Made by a program: the position numbers and the translations under genes. 64,000 nt of DNA from Putridiphycobacter sp965230195 (GTDB taxonomy: Bacteria; Bacteroidota; Bacteroidia; Flavobacteriales_D; Crocinitomicaceae): assembly GCA_965230195.1 (NCBI GenBank), contig OZ245997.1:1736001-1800000 (forward strand). Reading direction: 5' to 3'. The stretch's first letter is position 1. Each line of letters begins with the position of its first letter. The notes under the pieces are model-generated. The model saw nothing but the letters and a program-made list of their open reading frames with translations, was not told where the DNA came from and did no database searches. Below, in pieces: positions 23,393-34,884 of the stretch.

Positions 23393-24378
23393 GTGACTCC
23401 TCCTCACTCGTGGCATAATGTCCTCATGCTCGAGTGACAGACAGAACGAAAAACACACAGTCGGGACGAGGCAGAACAGACGGGTCTTCAAGTCTGTTGA
23501 CACGGACCTCTGTCAAACGGAATCTTTCAGCCAGCATCGAAAACTTCGTCGACGTGGTTCGTCATAACTTCGTCGTCGGTTTCCGTGTAGCGCCGTCGCG
23601 ATCGCCAGCGTCGCGACTCCTCCATTGGCGCAGTCCAAGCTTCATCCAAGATGTTCTGACCATGCGTCGAACGGTCAGCGTGATAACAGTCGGTGTTCTC
23701 AAGGAAACGAAATCGGATATCCGAGCGCACTTCTGGCATCTGCTCGGAGCAACAATGAACTTCGTCAGGTTTCTGATTGCGTAGCGTGAAAACGCAATCT
23801 TTTCTGTCGTCTTCTTCGCGGTCGCTGTCGTAACCGCAGAGGGTTCGTATTCGACCGTATATCGGACGGTCATCGCAAAACAGGATACGTTTTCAATGAA
23901 ATGAGATGTGACGGCCGAAAGCACTTCTGGCTCCGGCTCGACATTGATGTGACGTTCCTCGGGTCTCTGGATACGCAGCGCCAAAACGCAGTTCTTCCTG
24001 TCGTTTTCTTCGCGGTCGCAAACGTAACCGCCGAGGCTGTGCATCGACTCCTCCACCGCAGCAGCCACTTCAGACTTGCTGCCAGAGTCGAACGCACTGT
24101 TTTCTGGCTTCGAGCATGCTTCGCTCGCCTGGCCAGCCACACCGCATTGGCGTCTGTCGGTTTGCCCATCCGCCACCCTGGCGGTTTCTCCGTCCGCTTC
24201 GTCCGCTCGTGTCCCCGTGCCGCCATCCACTCGCGTCGAGAGAACGAATGCGTTCGTTCTGCTGACCCGTCTCATAGGGTCGCCGCGTCCGTCGTAACGG
24301 GGCAGGGTGTCGACTCGATGCGCATGGTCTGTCAGAAACGAAAGAAAACGTTCGACAGTGCCCCGGAGGTCCACCAGA

Positions 24379-24714
24379 TGTCGGGAATCGCTGTAACGAT
24401 GCGCTTCACACGAATCGGCTCTCAGCGCGAACGACGACGTGAACGCACGCTCAGACCGCGAACACAGGAATACGAGTTGGATTACATGAAACTGTCGCGT
24501 TTAAGTACTCGCGGTGGTTGGGGATTCCCTAACCTCAAGAGCAACAGCTGAGAACTCCTGCCCACGTTCAACAACCATCAGCCTACCGTTATTGCAACAG
24601 CAGGTCAAAGGCGAACACCCGTCGCGACCGATGGTCAGTGCGCCAGGGTGGTTCTTCGCCGACGCAACCGTTCTGATGGCTGTGGCGGGCGACGTGACAT
24701 CTGCATATCCGACA
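24379..24714 (-). repeat. LTR of the nested element (copy beside the primer-binding site)
   Basis: 336 bp, apparently identical to 23057-23392. Identity implies very recent insertion or conversion. Confidence 0.95.
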
Positions 24715-26353
24715 TTTCCTTTGTGCGCACTCATGTACCGCACCTTGAGAAACTCTTGATGCCACTGCGCAATCGACTCACTCAGGCCAAATGCAATGTC
24801 GCGGATGAAGACTGGTGGGCGGAGACACAACGTACAACTTATGAGGCTTTCTCTGAGGCACTAAGTCGGTGTGAGAAAGTGGCACTTGCCAATCGAGAGT
24901 TCGTCCGGTACGAACTCTACTCAGATTGGTCGGGTTCTCATATCGGCTACGTACTTTTCGGACTTCCGTCATCGGGACGTGGCGAGAAACAACTGCTCGA
25001 CATAGGTTCGAGCAAACTCGAGGACCAGAGATCGAGCAGCTACCTCGGGGAACTCAGAGGATTGGTGTATGCACTGAAGAAGACGAAGCCTTTGCGCGGT
25101 ACTTGCCCCACAGCAGTCTTCAACGACAACCGTGCACTCGTGGAACAGTTACAAAGGGGCGAATTAGTCACACATGATGTGCGTGTGGCCAGATTGATCG
25201 CCTATCTCCTCGCGAACGAGGAAAATGTCGAATTTGCCTTTGTCCCCGGCGAGAGTAATCAAGGAGCTGACTTACTGTCACGTGGGATTGAAACAGCAAG
25301 AGGGAAGCCCAGGATACAATTAGTACAGCCAATCCCCCAAGAGAGACCCGATGTCCACGGCAGGGAGATGATCATCCGTCGAGGGCATCAAGGACACTGG
25401 GGTTTCGAGAAAACAAAAAAGAATGTTGAGCTCGACTACGGAACGTGGCCAGGATTGACAGAGGATGTCCCTTCTTTTGTGGAAAAGTGTGAGCAGTGCC
25501 AGTTTCACGCACCCCGACAGTACAGAGATGCTCCCGGAGAAGAGATCATACACAATTTCGCAGACAAGATGTACATGGACATAGCTGGCCCATTCCGCGA
25601 TGGGAACTACCTTTTGGTTTTGGTCGACGCCGCAACGCGATGGTGCAAGGCTGGAGTAATCAACAGACCTGGTGTGGCTCACATTCTCCCTCTTCTTGAG
25701 CGTTGGACGCACCAATTTCCCAGACAGCCCAAAATAATCGCAGTTGATCATGGACAAGTATGGCAGAGCGCGAAGTTTCAACGCTGGATACTCAGGCGCA
25801 GAATAGAACTCAGGCCCACTCCAAGTTACTACCCCCAAGGAATTGGTCTTGCCGAACGAGTGATCGGAACATTACTCAATCGCCTGCGTCGGACAGTCGA
25901 CGAAGCCGTGGAGGAATGGCCAGAAAAGCTGCAGGAAGTGGTAGACGCTTACAACACGAGTTGGCATCGAGGCATTGATTCAACGCCTATCACACTCGCA
26001 TATGGACTTAGTCGAAATCGTCAACGACTGCCGTGGAATACAGTACGATCAGAAAGAGAACATGCCATCGACGTCCAAAGACAAGCAAAGGATTACATGA
26101 AGGCCCTGTACAACCGGAAACACCATCGATTGTCAAGGCCACTGCAAGTGGGTGATGAAGTGTTAGTCTACGACCCAACAGCACGAGCAAATCAAGGAAA
26201 ACTGGCGCGTTCATGGTATGGTCCTCTCAGAATATTGGCACATCATTCAAGATCGACATGGATCGTGGCTAATCCGGCGGAGGCCGGAGGACAATTCTTG
26301 GCGCATTCGTCTCAGCTTCGGAAATATTACGCGCATGAAGGTGGATGGGCCCA

Positions 26354-26531
26354 TGTTGAAACAGATGCAGCGGTTACAGCAGATCCAACAGATGATCTCG
26401 AATGGCTGGCTGCAGATAAAGCCTTAGAACCGTCGTTAATTTAAAAAAGGACATTCTCCATTGTAAAGATACCTGTTTGTTTTAAAAAGAAAAAGGCGTT
26501 TTTGTTTCCTCTTATCTCCGTTCTCACAACA
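26354..26531 (+). repeat. right LTR of the Gypsy-type element
   Basis: 178 bp, one mismatch with the left LTR. Contains the pol stop codon and is followed by the AAAAG duplication. Confidence 0.93.
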
Positions 26532-27610
26532 AAAAGAGTGAGGGACCTGCATCCTCGTCGAGTGTGAATGGTTCCGCCTTTGGAAGCAATGTAGTTAACA
26601 ATGGGCTTCAACAGCCGCTCGGCAGGAGATCCGTTCAACAGTCGCAACACCGACGCATCAGTCTTTGTCGCAAAGAAGAGGAAAATGGACAACATGCATC
26701 GAGCCGAAATGTGATCACAGTCCAGGAAGCCCAACGCATAGGCTGGCATCCACACCATCAGCAGACAGATGCAGCAGATTCAGAGATATCACACCTATGG
26801 GGTCCCAGAGACGGTCAATGGATGCTCGTGATCCACCATGGCTGGTGAACCACTCTGTGAAACTCATGTTGTCCAAGGCACGGACATCACGCATGCCTCC
26901 TTCCGGATCGAACAGCGCCCGGACAATGGGTGAGGTCCCCAGGGCCACAGAATTGGCTACTTTGTCGGCAGGACTCAATTGATCTGTCGAGAAGAAAGCC
27001 TTGAGGCCTGAAAAGAGCCAGAAGCACTGTTTAGTGTATCCCCTGCAGTAGAGCGGCGGCCTCTACCGTGGAATGGCGCTCCGATTCTCCGTCCGTTGAT
27101 CTCGAAGCGAAAATCGAGTCCTCGGACGTCTCCCCCTTTGTTGATGAAGGTATGGATGTGTTCCTTCAGTTCTAGGTTTTCCAGAACGCCGCACTTTGCC
27201 ATGAGGCGAAACAGATTGAAGTAGCAACCGAAGAACACATGCAAGCCCCACTGTAGCACTCCATCAGTGAGAGCACGGGCAAGATACCGACATCATCTGG
27301 ATACCTCGATGTGATTGCCATCCTTGTCCACGAAGGATGCCAGCTTGCCCCCAATCCATTTCCTGCCTTCGAAGATCTCCACCTCATGTCTGAGACACTT
27401 GGTGTGACACGACGCAATGAGAGTGCGAAAAAAGACCCTTGATCGAGAAGTTCGACGGCAGTGGAGAGACCGGCCAGTCCCGCTCCGATGATGGCGACTT
27501 TGAGTTTGGGACTGTTGGGCGAAGGAGGGGAGGGTTCATCAGGGAACAGTGACCGCAACGGGGCGTCTTTGGGCGAGGCGTCCTGCATTGGAGATTCCCG
27601 CACGGCCGTC
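26532..27610 (-). pseudogene. ZDS: zeta-carotene desaturase fragment, main part of the inverted copy
   Basis: Reverse complement of roughly 2690-3760 of the intact gene, nearly identical, and it keeps the intron sequences. This is therefore a DNA-level duplication and not a retrocopy. It includes the mature N-terminus (VAIIGAGLAGL) and the middle of the protein, but lacks the leader and the C-terminal third. The right end at 27610 is fused to a branching-enzyme fragment across a short microhomology (CGGCCGTC against CGGCCATC). The two coding frames are not in register. Confidence 0.93.
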
Positions 27611-27611
27611 A

Positions 27612-28122
27612 CGATGCTTCAACCGAATCTTGTACTTCGAACGGTGCGGGATCGCAGGTTCCCCGTTGAGATCTGCGATGTGTGATCAGGGCGTCACACA
27701 AAGTATGTGTGACAATACTTGGCAATGTACACGACCAAACACCAAAGGCATCGCGCTGCATCTGTGTTCCATTCCAGTTGTTGAAATCTCCAACCATTTG
27801 TGCATCGACAGCAGCGGGTGCCCACTCTCTGTACACCATGCAATGTCCATGGTGACGGAGTCCAAACTTCGTGTAGCTTCGCGCAAATTGCCGCAAACCG
27901 CCCTCCTCTTGCTGAATGCGCTCTCGGATATGGCAGAATCGATTCCAGCGATACCTCAGATGCTCTTCATGAGCACGCAAAACAGGGTCTTCGGAGAAGA
28001 TCCCCTACAAAGCGTCCGCTATTGACGACTCTGTGCAATATCGTGTCGCGCACCAAGTCTGTGGCACCTAGTGGAAATGTCGGAGAGCCATTGTCGTGGC
28101 CGTTTGGAACTTCGGCCGACAT
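27612..28122 (-). pseudogene. GBE1: branching-enzyme 5' fragment
   Basis: Copy of the start codon (28122, minus), first exons and CBM48 part of the enzyme (AHEEHLRYRWN, VYREWAPAAVDAQ), cut at the KIRLKHRDG codons, where the sequence switches to the inverted ZDS copy. It keeps the native promoter position relative to DNA2, so it is probably the original locus of the 5' end. A transcript from here would run into ZDS sequence. Confidence 0.93.
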
Positions 28123-28181
28123 CGACGCGAGAGATCGACACGTTTCGCACAAATGCACCAAATCATCATTTAACAGAGTTG
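27612..28181. repeat. 570-bp direct repeat, right copy
   Basis: Partner of 17221-17790. It ends inside the last codons of DNA2. Confidence 0.92.
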
Positions 28182-31100
28182 CCAAATGATATCTCTCTCT
28201 TTCATGTAATTGACGATTCTGGCCAAAAAAGGAACAGAATTCAAGGTGCATGTATCGCCTACAAAAATGAGTTTTGCCCGTGCACGTGTCATCGAAACAT
28301 TGATGCGTCTCCAATCCTCCAGCAGTGTTCCCGCGTTCCTATGTCATGATTCAGATGTGTGAGAAAGAGTGAGATATGTACGCTTCTGGGTTTGAACGCA
28401 CGAAGGAGACAATGATGCACGGTTTGTCACGGCCTTGAAATTTGTCGACTGTCGAGACCTCTACTGCAGATGCTTCTTGTGGCAGACTGTCTCTGATCCA
28501 CTGAATCTGGCGATTGTAGGGCGAAATAATGCCAATGTCATTCGAAGAAACGCCACAAGCATGCAGAAGACGGACAATATTGATGACAAACTTGCATTCC
28601 TTTTTGTTGTAGAACGATCCACGATACTTCGATTCGTAGCAATGAACTTGGGAAGTATCCACAAAAGCTAAACGTTTATCAGAATGGAGAAACTGCACAG
28701 GAAGTGTGACATGCAGAAAGAGATATCTCTCATGGACATACCGGCCATACAGTTTGCCCCTGCGGATGATCGTGCAGTAAGTGCAGCTTCTGTTCGGCGA
28801 CATCCGGACGTGCACATCTCAGTTGATGGTTGTAGACAAGATGGTTTGCCAGTTCTGTAATTTCTTGGCACATGCGATATTGAAAACTCAATGGCACGAT
28901 TGCCTAGAAACACAGAAAACCTTCACAGAAAGAAGCATGGCATAGAGGCACAGACATCTGGATGTGCAGACTGTAGAATGGCAAAGAGTGTCTCATCCAG
29001 TTTCCATTCGAGCGCCTTTGGACTGGAAACGAGAGGAGGCAGCTGCATGGGATCACCCACCAGAATGAATGAATGAGCAAGGAGAAGAGGACCCAGCAAC
29101 GAAGGCAATACTGTCTGACATGCTTCATCCACAATACACACATCGAATTGCATCTTCTTGAGAAGCGGATGCTGAACACCCAGACATGTCACGCCAACCT
29201 CGAACAACGGGCGATCTCAGTGGACATGTTTTTGTGCATCTGGTTTGCCAGTACCACTTTAATCTCTTTCCTCACTCGATCTAAAGCTGCCGTCGAGGTG
29301 TCACTGTAAAGACCGTCTGCTCCTAGTACATGGTCTTGGATCTCTCTATGAACACTTGCTGCTGTTCCGATTCTGATGAAATCCACACCGATGCATTTCA
29401 GTCGAACTAATATATTATCTACGGCACTGTGGGTGTGAGAGGAAACCAAAACGGAATGCCCTAAAGTTACTAGCGCCTGTAAAAACCTCAATGCCACTGT
29501 CGAAAAGAGCATTGGACGATGGAAACCTTGATGGCCTGTACAATGGTAGATGTCTTTCCTGAACCTGGCATTCCATGAACGAGACAGTACTGTGGCCTCT
29601 CTAGAATTCGCTGAATCGCTTGACACTGGTCATCGTTTAGCCCAGATGTACAGGCTGCTAAGGTCGTTGCTTTCTTCTCTGGATCCGCCTGCATACCATG
29701 CTGCTCACTTCATGATTATCCATTTCTGTGAATTGTGTCACCTGTGTGTCTGTGCACGAAATCGGCGCCTTCAAATCAATGATGAGCTCTCTGAGTGTAT
29801 GGATCGATGGCGCCGTCGATGTGACGAGTTCGAGAATGTTGCTTCGCTGTGTGTTGGCTGATTTGGTCGAGAAGTACTTGTTGACTCTCCACCTGAACTG
29901 CGTGTCTTCCCATTTTGTAGGCAAACGCACGTCTGCCAAGACAGAGACAGCATTCTGTCCATGCAAAACACGAGCACACTCAAGAATCTCTGGTTTTGGA
30001 TTACTGGCGTGGCAGTGTGGATGTGCCCTTTAAAGATGCCAATTTGGTCGTCTTCGATGCTGACAATCACGAAATCGTCGACGACAAAGTTCTCCTGTCC
30101 AGCAACTTCTGAGAAATGATACAGCCAACCGACCCCCTCAGCAGTCACACGCTGCACATGACAAGAGTAAGCGGCGTTTCGATCTTGACGACGTCTGACC
30201 TGGAGTACTAGATTTCTGAGGCCAGGTACCCCTGCATGACGGCAACGCTCTTCATCTGGATGCCAAATGAAAGACAGCTTGGAATGTTCCTCAGAGTATT
30301 CGTGATCCAGAGCTGTCAGCCATCGTAAGAGGAACGCAGCACCGTCTTCTGTGACGTGACTTGTTAGGGATTCAAATGCTGGACCCATCCCGGAAGAACA
30401 TTCAGTCCCGTTTTCAAATGTCTAGAAAACAGTTGTGCGATCTGTCATGCACATAGTGTTGCTGAGAGGGAACTTTGTGAAGAACGGCGCATTCTGCTTG
30501 GAAGGGACATCGTTGACATGTGCGAGTGTTCATCAACATCTCTGGCAGCTTCATGCCGTCGTGCTTCAGATAAGCGGCATAGAAATTGCGTGCTTGAATC
30601 AAACTGTCCATATCTGCCTTGCGCATCGATATGGTTTCCATCTCTTTGGGTCGATCCACATACCAAAGACACGCCGTATCCACTTCCTTGCGATACCGTG
30701 TCTCCATCAACAGCAAGTACAACAGAAGCTGTCACGTACACAGGGTCGATATCATTGTCGGATGTTTTATGGTATCTACCTGAGCAGTGTGTGTGAAGTA
30801 TGGTTTGCCTGTCTTGAATTCCATAGGAATCACCATCTGATCACTTTCTTTCGATGCATCTCCTGATGGATGCAGCATTCTGCCGATGCTTTGCGGACGG
30901 TCAGATTCCGAAGAGGAGGCCGGATAGCAGGAGTACAAAGATGAACTAACAGTTGAGCTATGCCTTTTGGCTGAGCGACGAGATCGTGGCGCTGTGATCG
31001 AGAGACTAGCATCAATGCGTCCTTTCAAACCATATTGCGGCGCCCAAATGCACTCTTCGATATCCACTACCTCGATAACCCGCGTTTTATCATCAACACC

Positions 31101-32449
31101 TGAATGGAATGCATCCCTTAGTGTGCAGAAGAGGAGTGAGAAATGACTTTTTGAAGAAGCAAACTCTGTGAGCCACTGATGGAGATAAACCAGTCGGCTG
31201 TTTACAAATTCCTGTGCGTCTGTCTCTATCTTGCCGCTCTCAAATAGAGAAAGACTCGAAGCATCGATTGTCTGCCGAACAATATCTTGCACGTCCAGGC
31301 TCTCGCCTCTGTACGGTACATATCTCTTGAGACAGTCCTTGTAACACCATAACACGTGACAACGCTGTTCGCAGCGAATCTCGTCTATACCTGCATCACT
31401 TTGTGCATGATGTTTCCCATAACAGCACTGTGATGAATCGGTCTTCTCTCTGCAATTCTCTCCGACAGATATGCCCGTCGAATGCAATTGTTACCCACTG
31501 GCACTTGCGATCCTGTTCCTCATCGAATTGTCACACTTTTGCAAAACAGAGACGGCTGACCAGAGATCAAAATATCGGGACAGAGGATCAAGAAGCCATC
31601 ATGAAGATCAATGCAAGTGTGCCATGTCCCGTCGCGATCGACTAAGGTACTGATGAGATGTATGGTATCGCCTTCTTCCACAGGTGTCGCCTTCCATCCA
31701 TCATGGAGCTCGCAGATGAGCGGCTCTCCCTGCGTCACACAGTCAACGAACTTCTCATTTTTTAAGCACCGGCTAGACTCGACCGTTTCTAACAGCGTTG
31801 CTGTCACAGTAACAGGATGTGGACGGGCTGCACGCTCAATAGATGACACCACACAACGATATAGTCCTCTTCGTACTGTGTCATCCTATCGATGGCAGAT
31901 TCAGATCCACTGCAGGTGTTCAGAACACAAGCTACCTTGCACTCTTCAATACTTGTGTTGTCAATCATTTCTTTCTTCTCGGCCCTGCAAAGATGCTGAA
32001 CATCGAAGCGTTGTCGTAGACGAAGTACGATGTCTGTTCTGCCAGGTGAACGGCAAGGCGCTCTGCGATCAGTTCCTCCTTCGGACGAATCCCACGCACT
32101 GTCTTCTGATACATCTTACTCTCCTACAAACGCCATTTCTATCATGATGTGTTTGTGTGAAATGCTTACCGCTCTGACCTTTCTTGTCACCTCTCGTTTC
32201 ACACTTTTCTCCACTGAGAAAAATGCGGCATCGAGTTTCAACTCTACATTTCACACCTCTAGGCATTCTGTACTCGAGCAGTGGACAAGAGATACTTCGC
32301 AGACTCTTGGTCACGTCATCGCTCTGGATGTTGTCCTGATTCACCTGAACGTGACAGGACGTCATGAATCAAATGTATGTGCGGTCGGAACGCACGGGAG
32401 ACTCTGTCAATACATGCAATGCGGACAGCGCTTCCTCATCGATCGACAT
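28170..32449 (-). CDS. DNA2: DNA2 nuclease/helicase
   Basis: Flap-processing nuclease and 5'-3' helicase used in Okazaki-fragment maturation and end resection. On the minus strand the order is: N-terminal OB-like region (ELHDGWKATPVEEGDTIHL); first Fe-S cysteine in NCIRRAYLSERI; nuclease motifs DIEECIWAPQYGLKGRID and PMEFKTGK; the remaining Fe-S cysteines in CQRCPFQAEC; helicase motif I HGMPGSGKTST; THSAVDN; II VDEA; III VGDPMQLPPL; then VSTVDKFQGRD and SFVRSN; and finally DWRRINVSMTRA. The C-terminus reads KERDIIWQLC and stops at 28170-28172. Many short introns. The start at 32449 (MSIDEEALSALH) is tentative because the N-terminal exons are not conserved. Divergent from the ATG16-like gene. 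Confidence 0.9.
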
Positions 32450-32860
32450 CTCCCTTTCTGAGCACAACACGACGCCGCGATGACAGCACAGGGGAGAAAT
32501 GGAGTGGATCGGGGGCTCTTACGTTGGCGCTTGCTTTCGGAAAAGAATCGTCGAGTCTTTGGCGTCCTCGTTGGCGAATCGATCGACGCGGAACGACACG
32601 AACGAGGCGTGTGTGCATTCGCGTCAGAGACATCATCGCTTTCGTGCATTTGTCGAGCATCCAGAATCTCGAGAGGCATCAGTTTTCGTTTCCTCTGCGA
32701 CACAGACATTTGGATGCGTCCCTCTTTTTTCCGACGGATGCCCAATCGCACCTCCGTTGTCGGTTGCGTCGACATCTTTGGTACGGAGATCGATACAACG
32801 GCCAAACCGCACGACGTCTTGACTTCCCAAACGAAAGTGTCGTACAAAAAGACTTATCGA

Positions 32861-34806
32861 ATGATGTCGTCACAGACCGATGTACTCAAGCAGCTTCGAG
32901 CCGTTCGGGAGAAATGGGAGGCGACACACGCCGTGATAGAAGACTATCAAATAGCAGTCGAAAAAAGCCTTGACCTTGAAATCCGCGTCATGCAGCTCAA
33001 CAAAGAGAACGATGAGCTCCGAGATGAGTGTGAGGACAAAGAGCACACCATCTCCAGCTTGAATCAAAAAGTGCCGTTCTGCTGTCTATGTGGTGATTGA
33101 TTTATATTGCGATTTCATTGTGACAGGTGGCCCATGCTCAGGAAGACATCCGACGTGAATACGATGAGGCCGTCCAGGAGAAAACAGCCCTGTTGAAAGA
33201 GAAAGAGATAATGGCGGCTTCGTTAACCGAAGAGATAGAAACCAGTCGTCAAGCCGCAGCACAGATAGAGCAATTACAAAGCGAAAAGGCATCCCTCGAA
33301 AAACGCCTCGCAGAAGTGGAGACAGCCAAGTCTCTACTCTTTTCGGAGATGCAGACCAGCAAAGAAGAGGTCGAAGAGATGTGGAGTAAGCTTAGACAAG
33401 TGGAGGAAGAAAACCGCAACCTCGTGGATCGCATAAAATCAGACAAGACAGCCATGTTGGAGAAATGGCAGGTCCTTCGATGGGCTGCTTCACAAGGACT
33501 GTTTCTGAATGCTGTGTGATAGGAGGTGACGACGATGGAGGAGATGGTGCAACGAAGCTTAGCAGAAGCTGAAAGGATTCGGAATCAGTTAGATCTCGAA
33601 CGCGAGCTTCAACAAGATTCTGGCCCCTTTCTGCCATGGAAGCGAAAACAGCATCCCTTCTCGAAACGCCTGGCATCTTGCGCTCGTTTGATCGACAGAG
33701 GCGACACGGATAAGGCACTTCAAGCCCTCGATGTTCTTCTCATCGAGATAAGGGACGGACAAAAACTGAATCACAGTTCATTGGCTCGCACCAGAACATC
33801 AACGGATGGAGGCTTTGTTGTACTGGAGGGTGAGGAAGAGGAAGAGCGTGTTCCATGGAAAGACGCACAGATCTCGATACCCACAGACTCGCACGAAGGG
33901 CACATGAATCATCACGGAGGCTGCACAAGTGCCACTTCTACGTTCTCTGGACACCTCGTTGCCACTGGCGGCGCTGACAAGCACCTGCTGGTATGGGATC
34001 CAATATCACTCACCGTACAGTTCATTGCAAGAGGCATGATGGAGGGCGTACGGGATGTGAGCTTTACATCTAATGCAGCTGCCGTTCTCGGAGCTGGAGC
34101 GGACAAGACTATACGTGTTTGGCAGACATCGAGTGGGCAGAACTCTCATGTCATGACTGGCTGTTCTCGCAGCGTCAACTGCGTGGCGTGTGATCCAGGG
34201 AATGCAGACAAAGCAGTGAGCTGCAGCGAAGATCGGTATATTCGTTTCTGGGATTTGAATCGCGGTTATCAGATCCAGAATCGTGAGATCAAGTACAAGG
34301 AGTGGACAAATGCTGTCTGCTACTCCTCAAGCGGAAACATCGTCATTTCTGGACACTCCAAAGGAAGTCTCAAGATTTGGGATGCCCGTACTTCCGAAGC
34401 GTCTTTCGAGCGTCCCGTTCTCCACAACGATGCCATTGTTTCTCTTTGCCCCTTTCCTATGAGTTCGCATCTCTTGCTGACGGCTGGGAAAGACAGCCGA
34501 ATCAAAACGCTCGATCTACGTAGCGATGCCATTGTGGAGACATTCGAGGATCCTCAGTTTACCATAGGGACCGCCAGTTCCATGGGAGGGGCAAAATGCT
34601 CCATTGACGTGAGTCGAGACGAGCAGCTCATTGCCGTGGGCAGCAACAACGGAAAAGTGATGATCTGGAGATCCGATGGATCACGATCCAAGTTGGCACA
34701 GAAACTCGTCAGTCCTATCCACACAAAACCTGTTGTCGCGACAGCCTGGGCAGATGAACGACTGGTCTCGTGCGATCAGGCAGGCAAGATCGTCTTCTGG
34801 ACATGA
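32861..34806 (+). CDS. ATG16: ATG16-like coiled-coil WD40 protein
   Basis: Likely scaffold that recruits the ATG12-ATG5 conjugate to the phagophore during autophagy. The N-terminal ~240 residues are coiled coil (QLNKENDELRDECEDKEH, QLQSEKASLEKRLAEVE, then EENRNLVDRIKSDKTAMLEK). After a linker, a seven-blade WD40 propeller begins with HLVATGGADKHLLVWD. It includes KTIRVWQTSSGQ, AVSCSEDRYIRFWDL, GSLKIWDARTSE, SRIKTLDLRSDAIVETF and GKVMIWRSDG, matching the order in ATG16L1. Introns lie near 33075-33126 (ending TGTGACAG) and 33470-33522 (ending TGATAG). Its first exon (about 32879-32956) is the source of fragments in the tandem units at 18-20 kb. Confidence 0.75.
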
Positions 34807-34884
34807 GACGAGGACAGATGTATGATAGTGACAGGTTTAATGTGTCCATTTGAGTACATCGTCGGTCGTGTTGCGAAACGGAAG

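Larger units (their letters stand above)
23057..24714 (-). mobile_element. nested non-autonomous LTR element
   Basis: 1658-bp element with 336-bp LTRs (23057-23392 and 24379-24714) that look identical throughout. They begin TGTCGG and end CCGACA. It is flanked by a perfect 5-bp duplication TTTCC (23052-23056 and 24715-24719) and splits the reverse-transcriptase/RNase H frame. Orientation is minus: TGGTGGACCTCCGGGG lies two bases inside the right LTR as a primer-binding site, and a purine run (GTGAGGAGGAGTCAC) abuts the other LTR. The 986-bp interior encodes no recognisable retroelement protein. It has a 270-residue minus-strand frame containing two diverged repeats of about 190 bp. It resembles a short non-autonomous element (TRIM/LARD-like) mobilised in trans. 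Confidence 0.93.
21740..26444 (+). pseudogene. retrotransposon pol: reverse transcriptase, RNase H, integrase (interrupted)
   Basis: Open from about 21740 in a frame different from gag. Reverse transcriptase motifs are LSPLNPVSKPNGEVRI, LPQGFNWSPTLFAE and the catalytic YADD. At 23056 the frame is cut by the nested element and resumes at 24720, giving GILSFVRTHVPHLEKL when joined. RNase H follows with YSDWSG, GELRGL and FNDNRAL. Integrase has a zinc-binding part (HQGHWGF, CEQCQ) and a DDE core: Asp in YMDIAGP, Asp in IAVDHG and Glu in GLAERVIG. No chromodomain is recognised. The last codons and the stop at 26442-26444 lie inside the right LTR. Two frame changes between protease and reverse transcriptase make it non-functional as written unless they are programmed or sequencing errors. 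Confidence 0.88.
19948..26531 (+). mobile_element. Ty3/Gypsy-type LTR retrotransposon, recent insertion
   Basis: Full-length element with 178-bp LTRs (19948-20125 and 26354-26531) starting TGTTG and ending CAACA. I found one difference between the LTRs (TGTTGAAG versus TGTTGAAA). It is flanked by a perfect 5-bp target duplication AAAAG (19943-19947, 26532-26536) inside the inverted ZDS copy. Internal order is gag, zinc knuckle, protease, reverse transcriptase, RNase H, integrase, which is the Gypsy order. A primer-binding site starting TGGTTTCGCAGCG abuts the left LTR, and purine-rich GGTGGATGGG precedes the right LTR. Reverse transcriptase is interrupted by a nested element at 23057-24714. 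Removing it and its duplicated 5 bases restores the frame. Confidence 0.95.

Noticed and set aside
23562..24374. Minus-strand frame of the nested element as gag
   Set aside because: No zinc knuckle, protease or other gag feature; it consists mainly of two diverged repeats.
26532..27612. Second functional ZDS gene
   Set aside because: Lacks the leader and the C-terminal third and is split by the retrotransposon.
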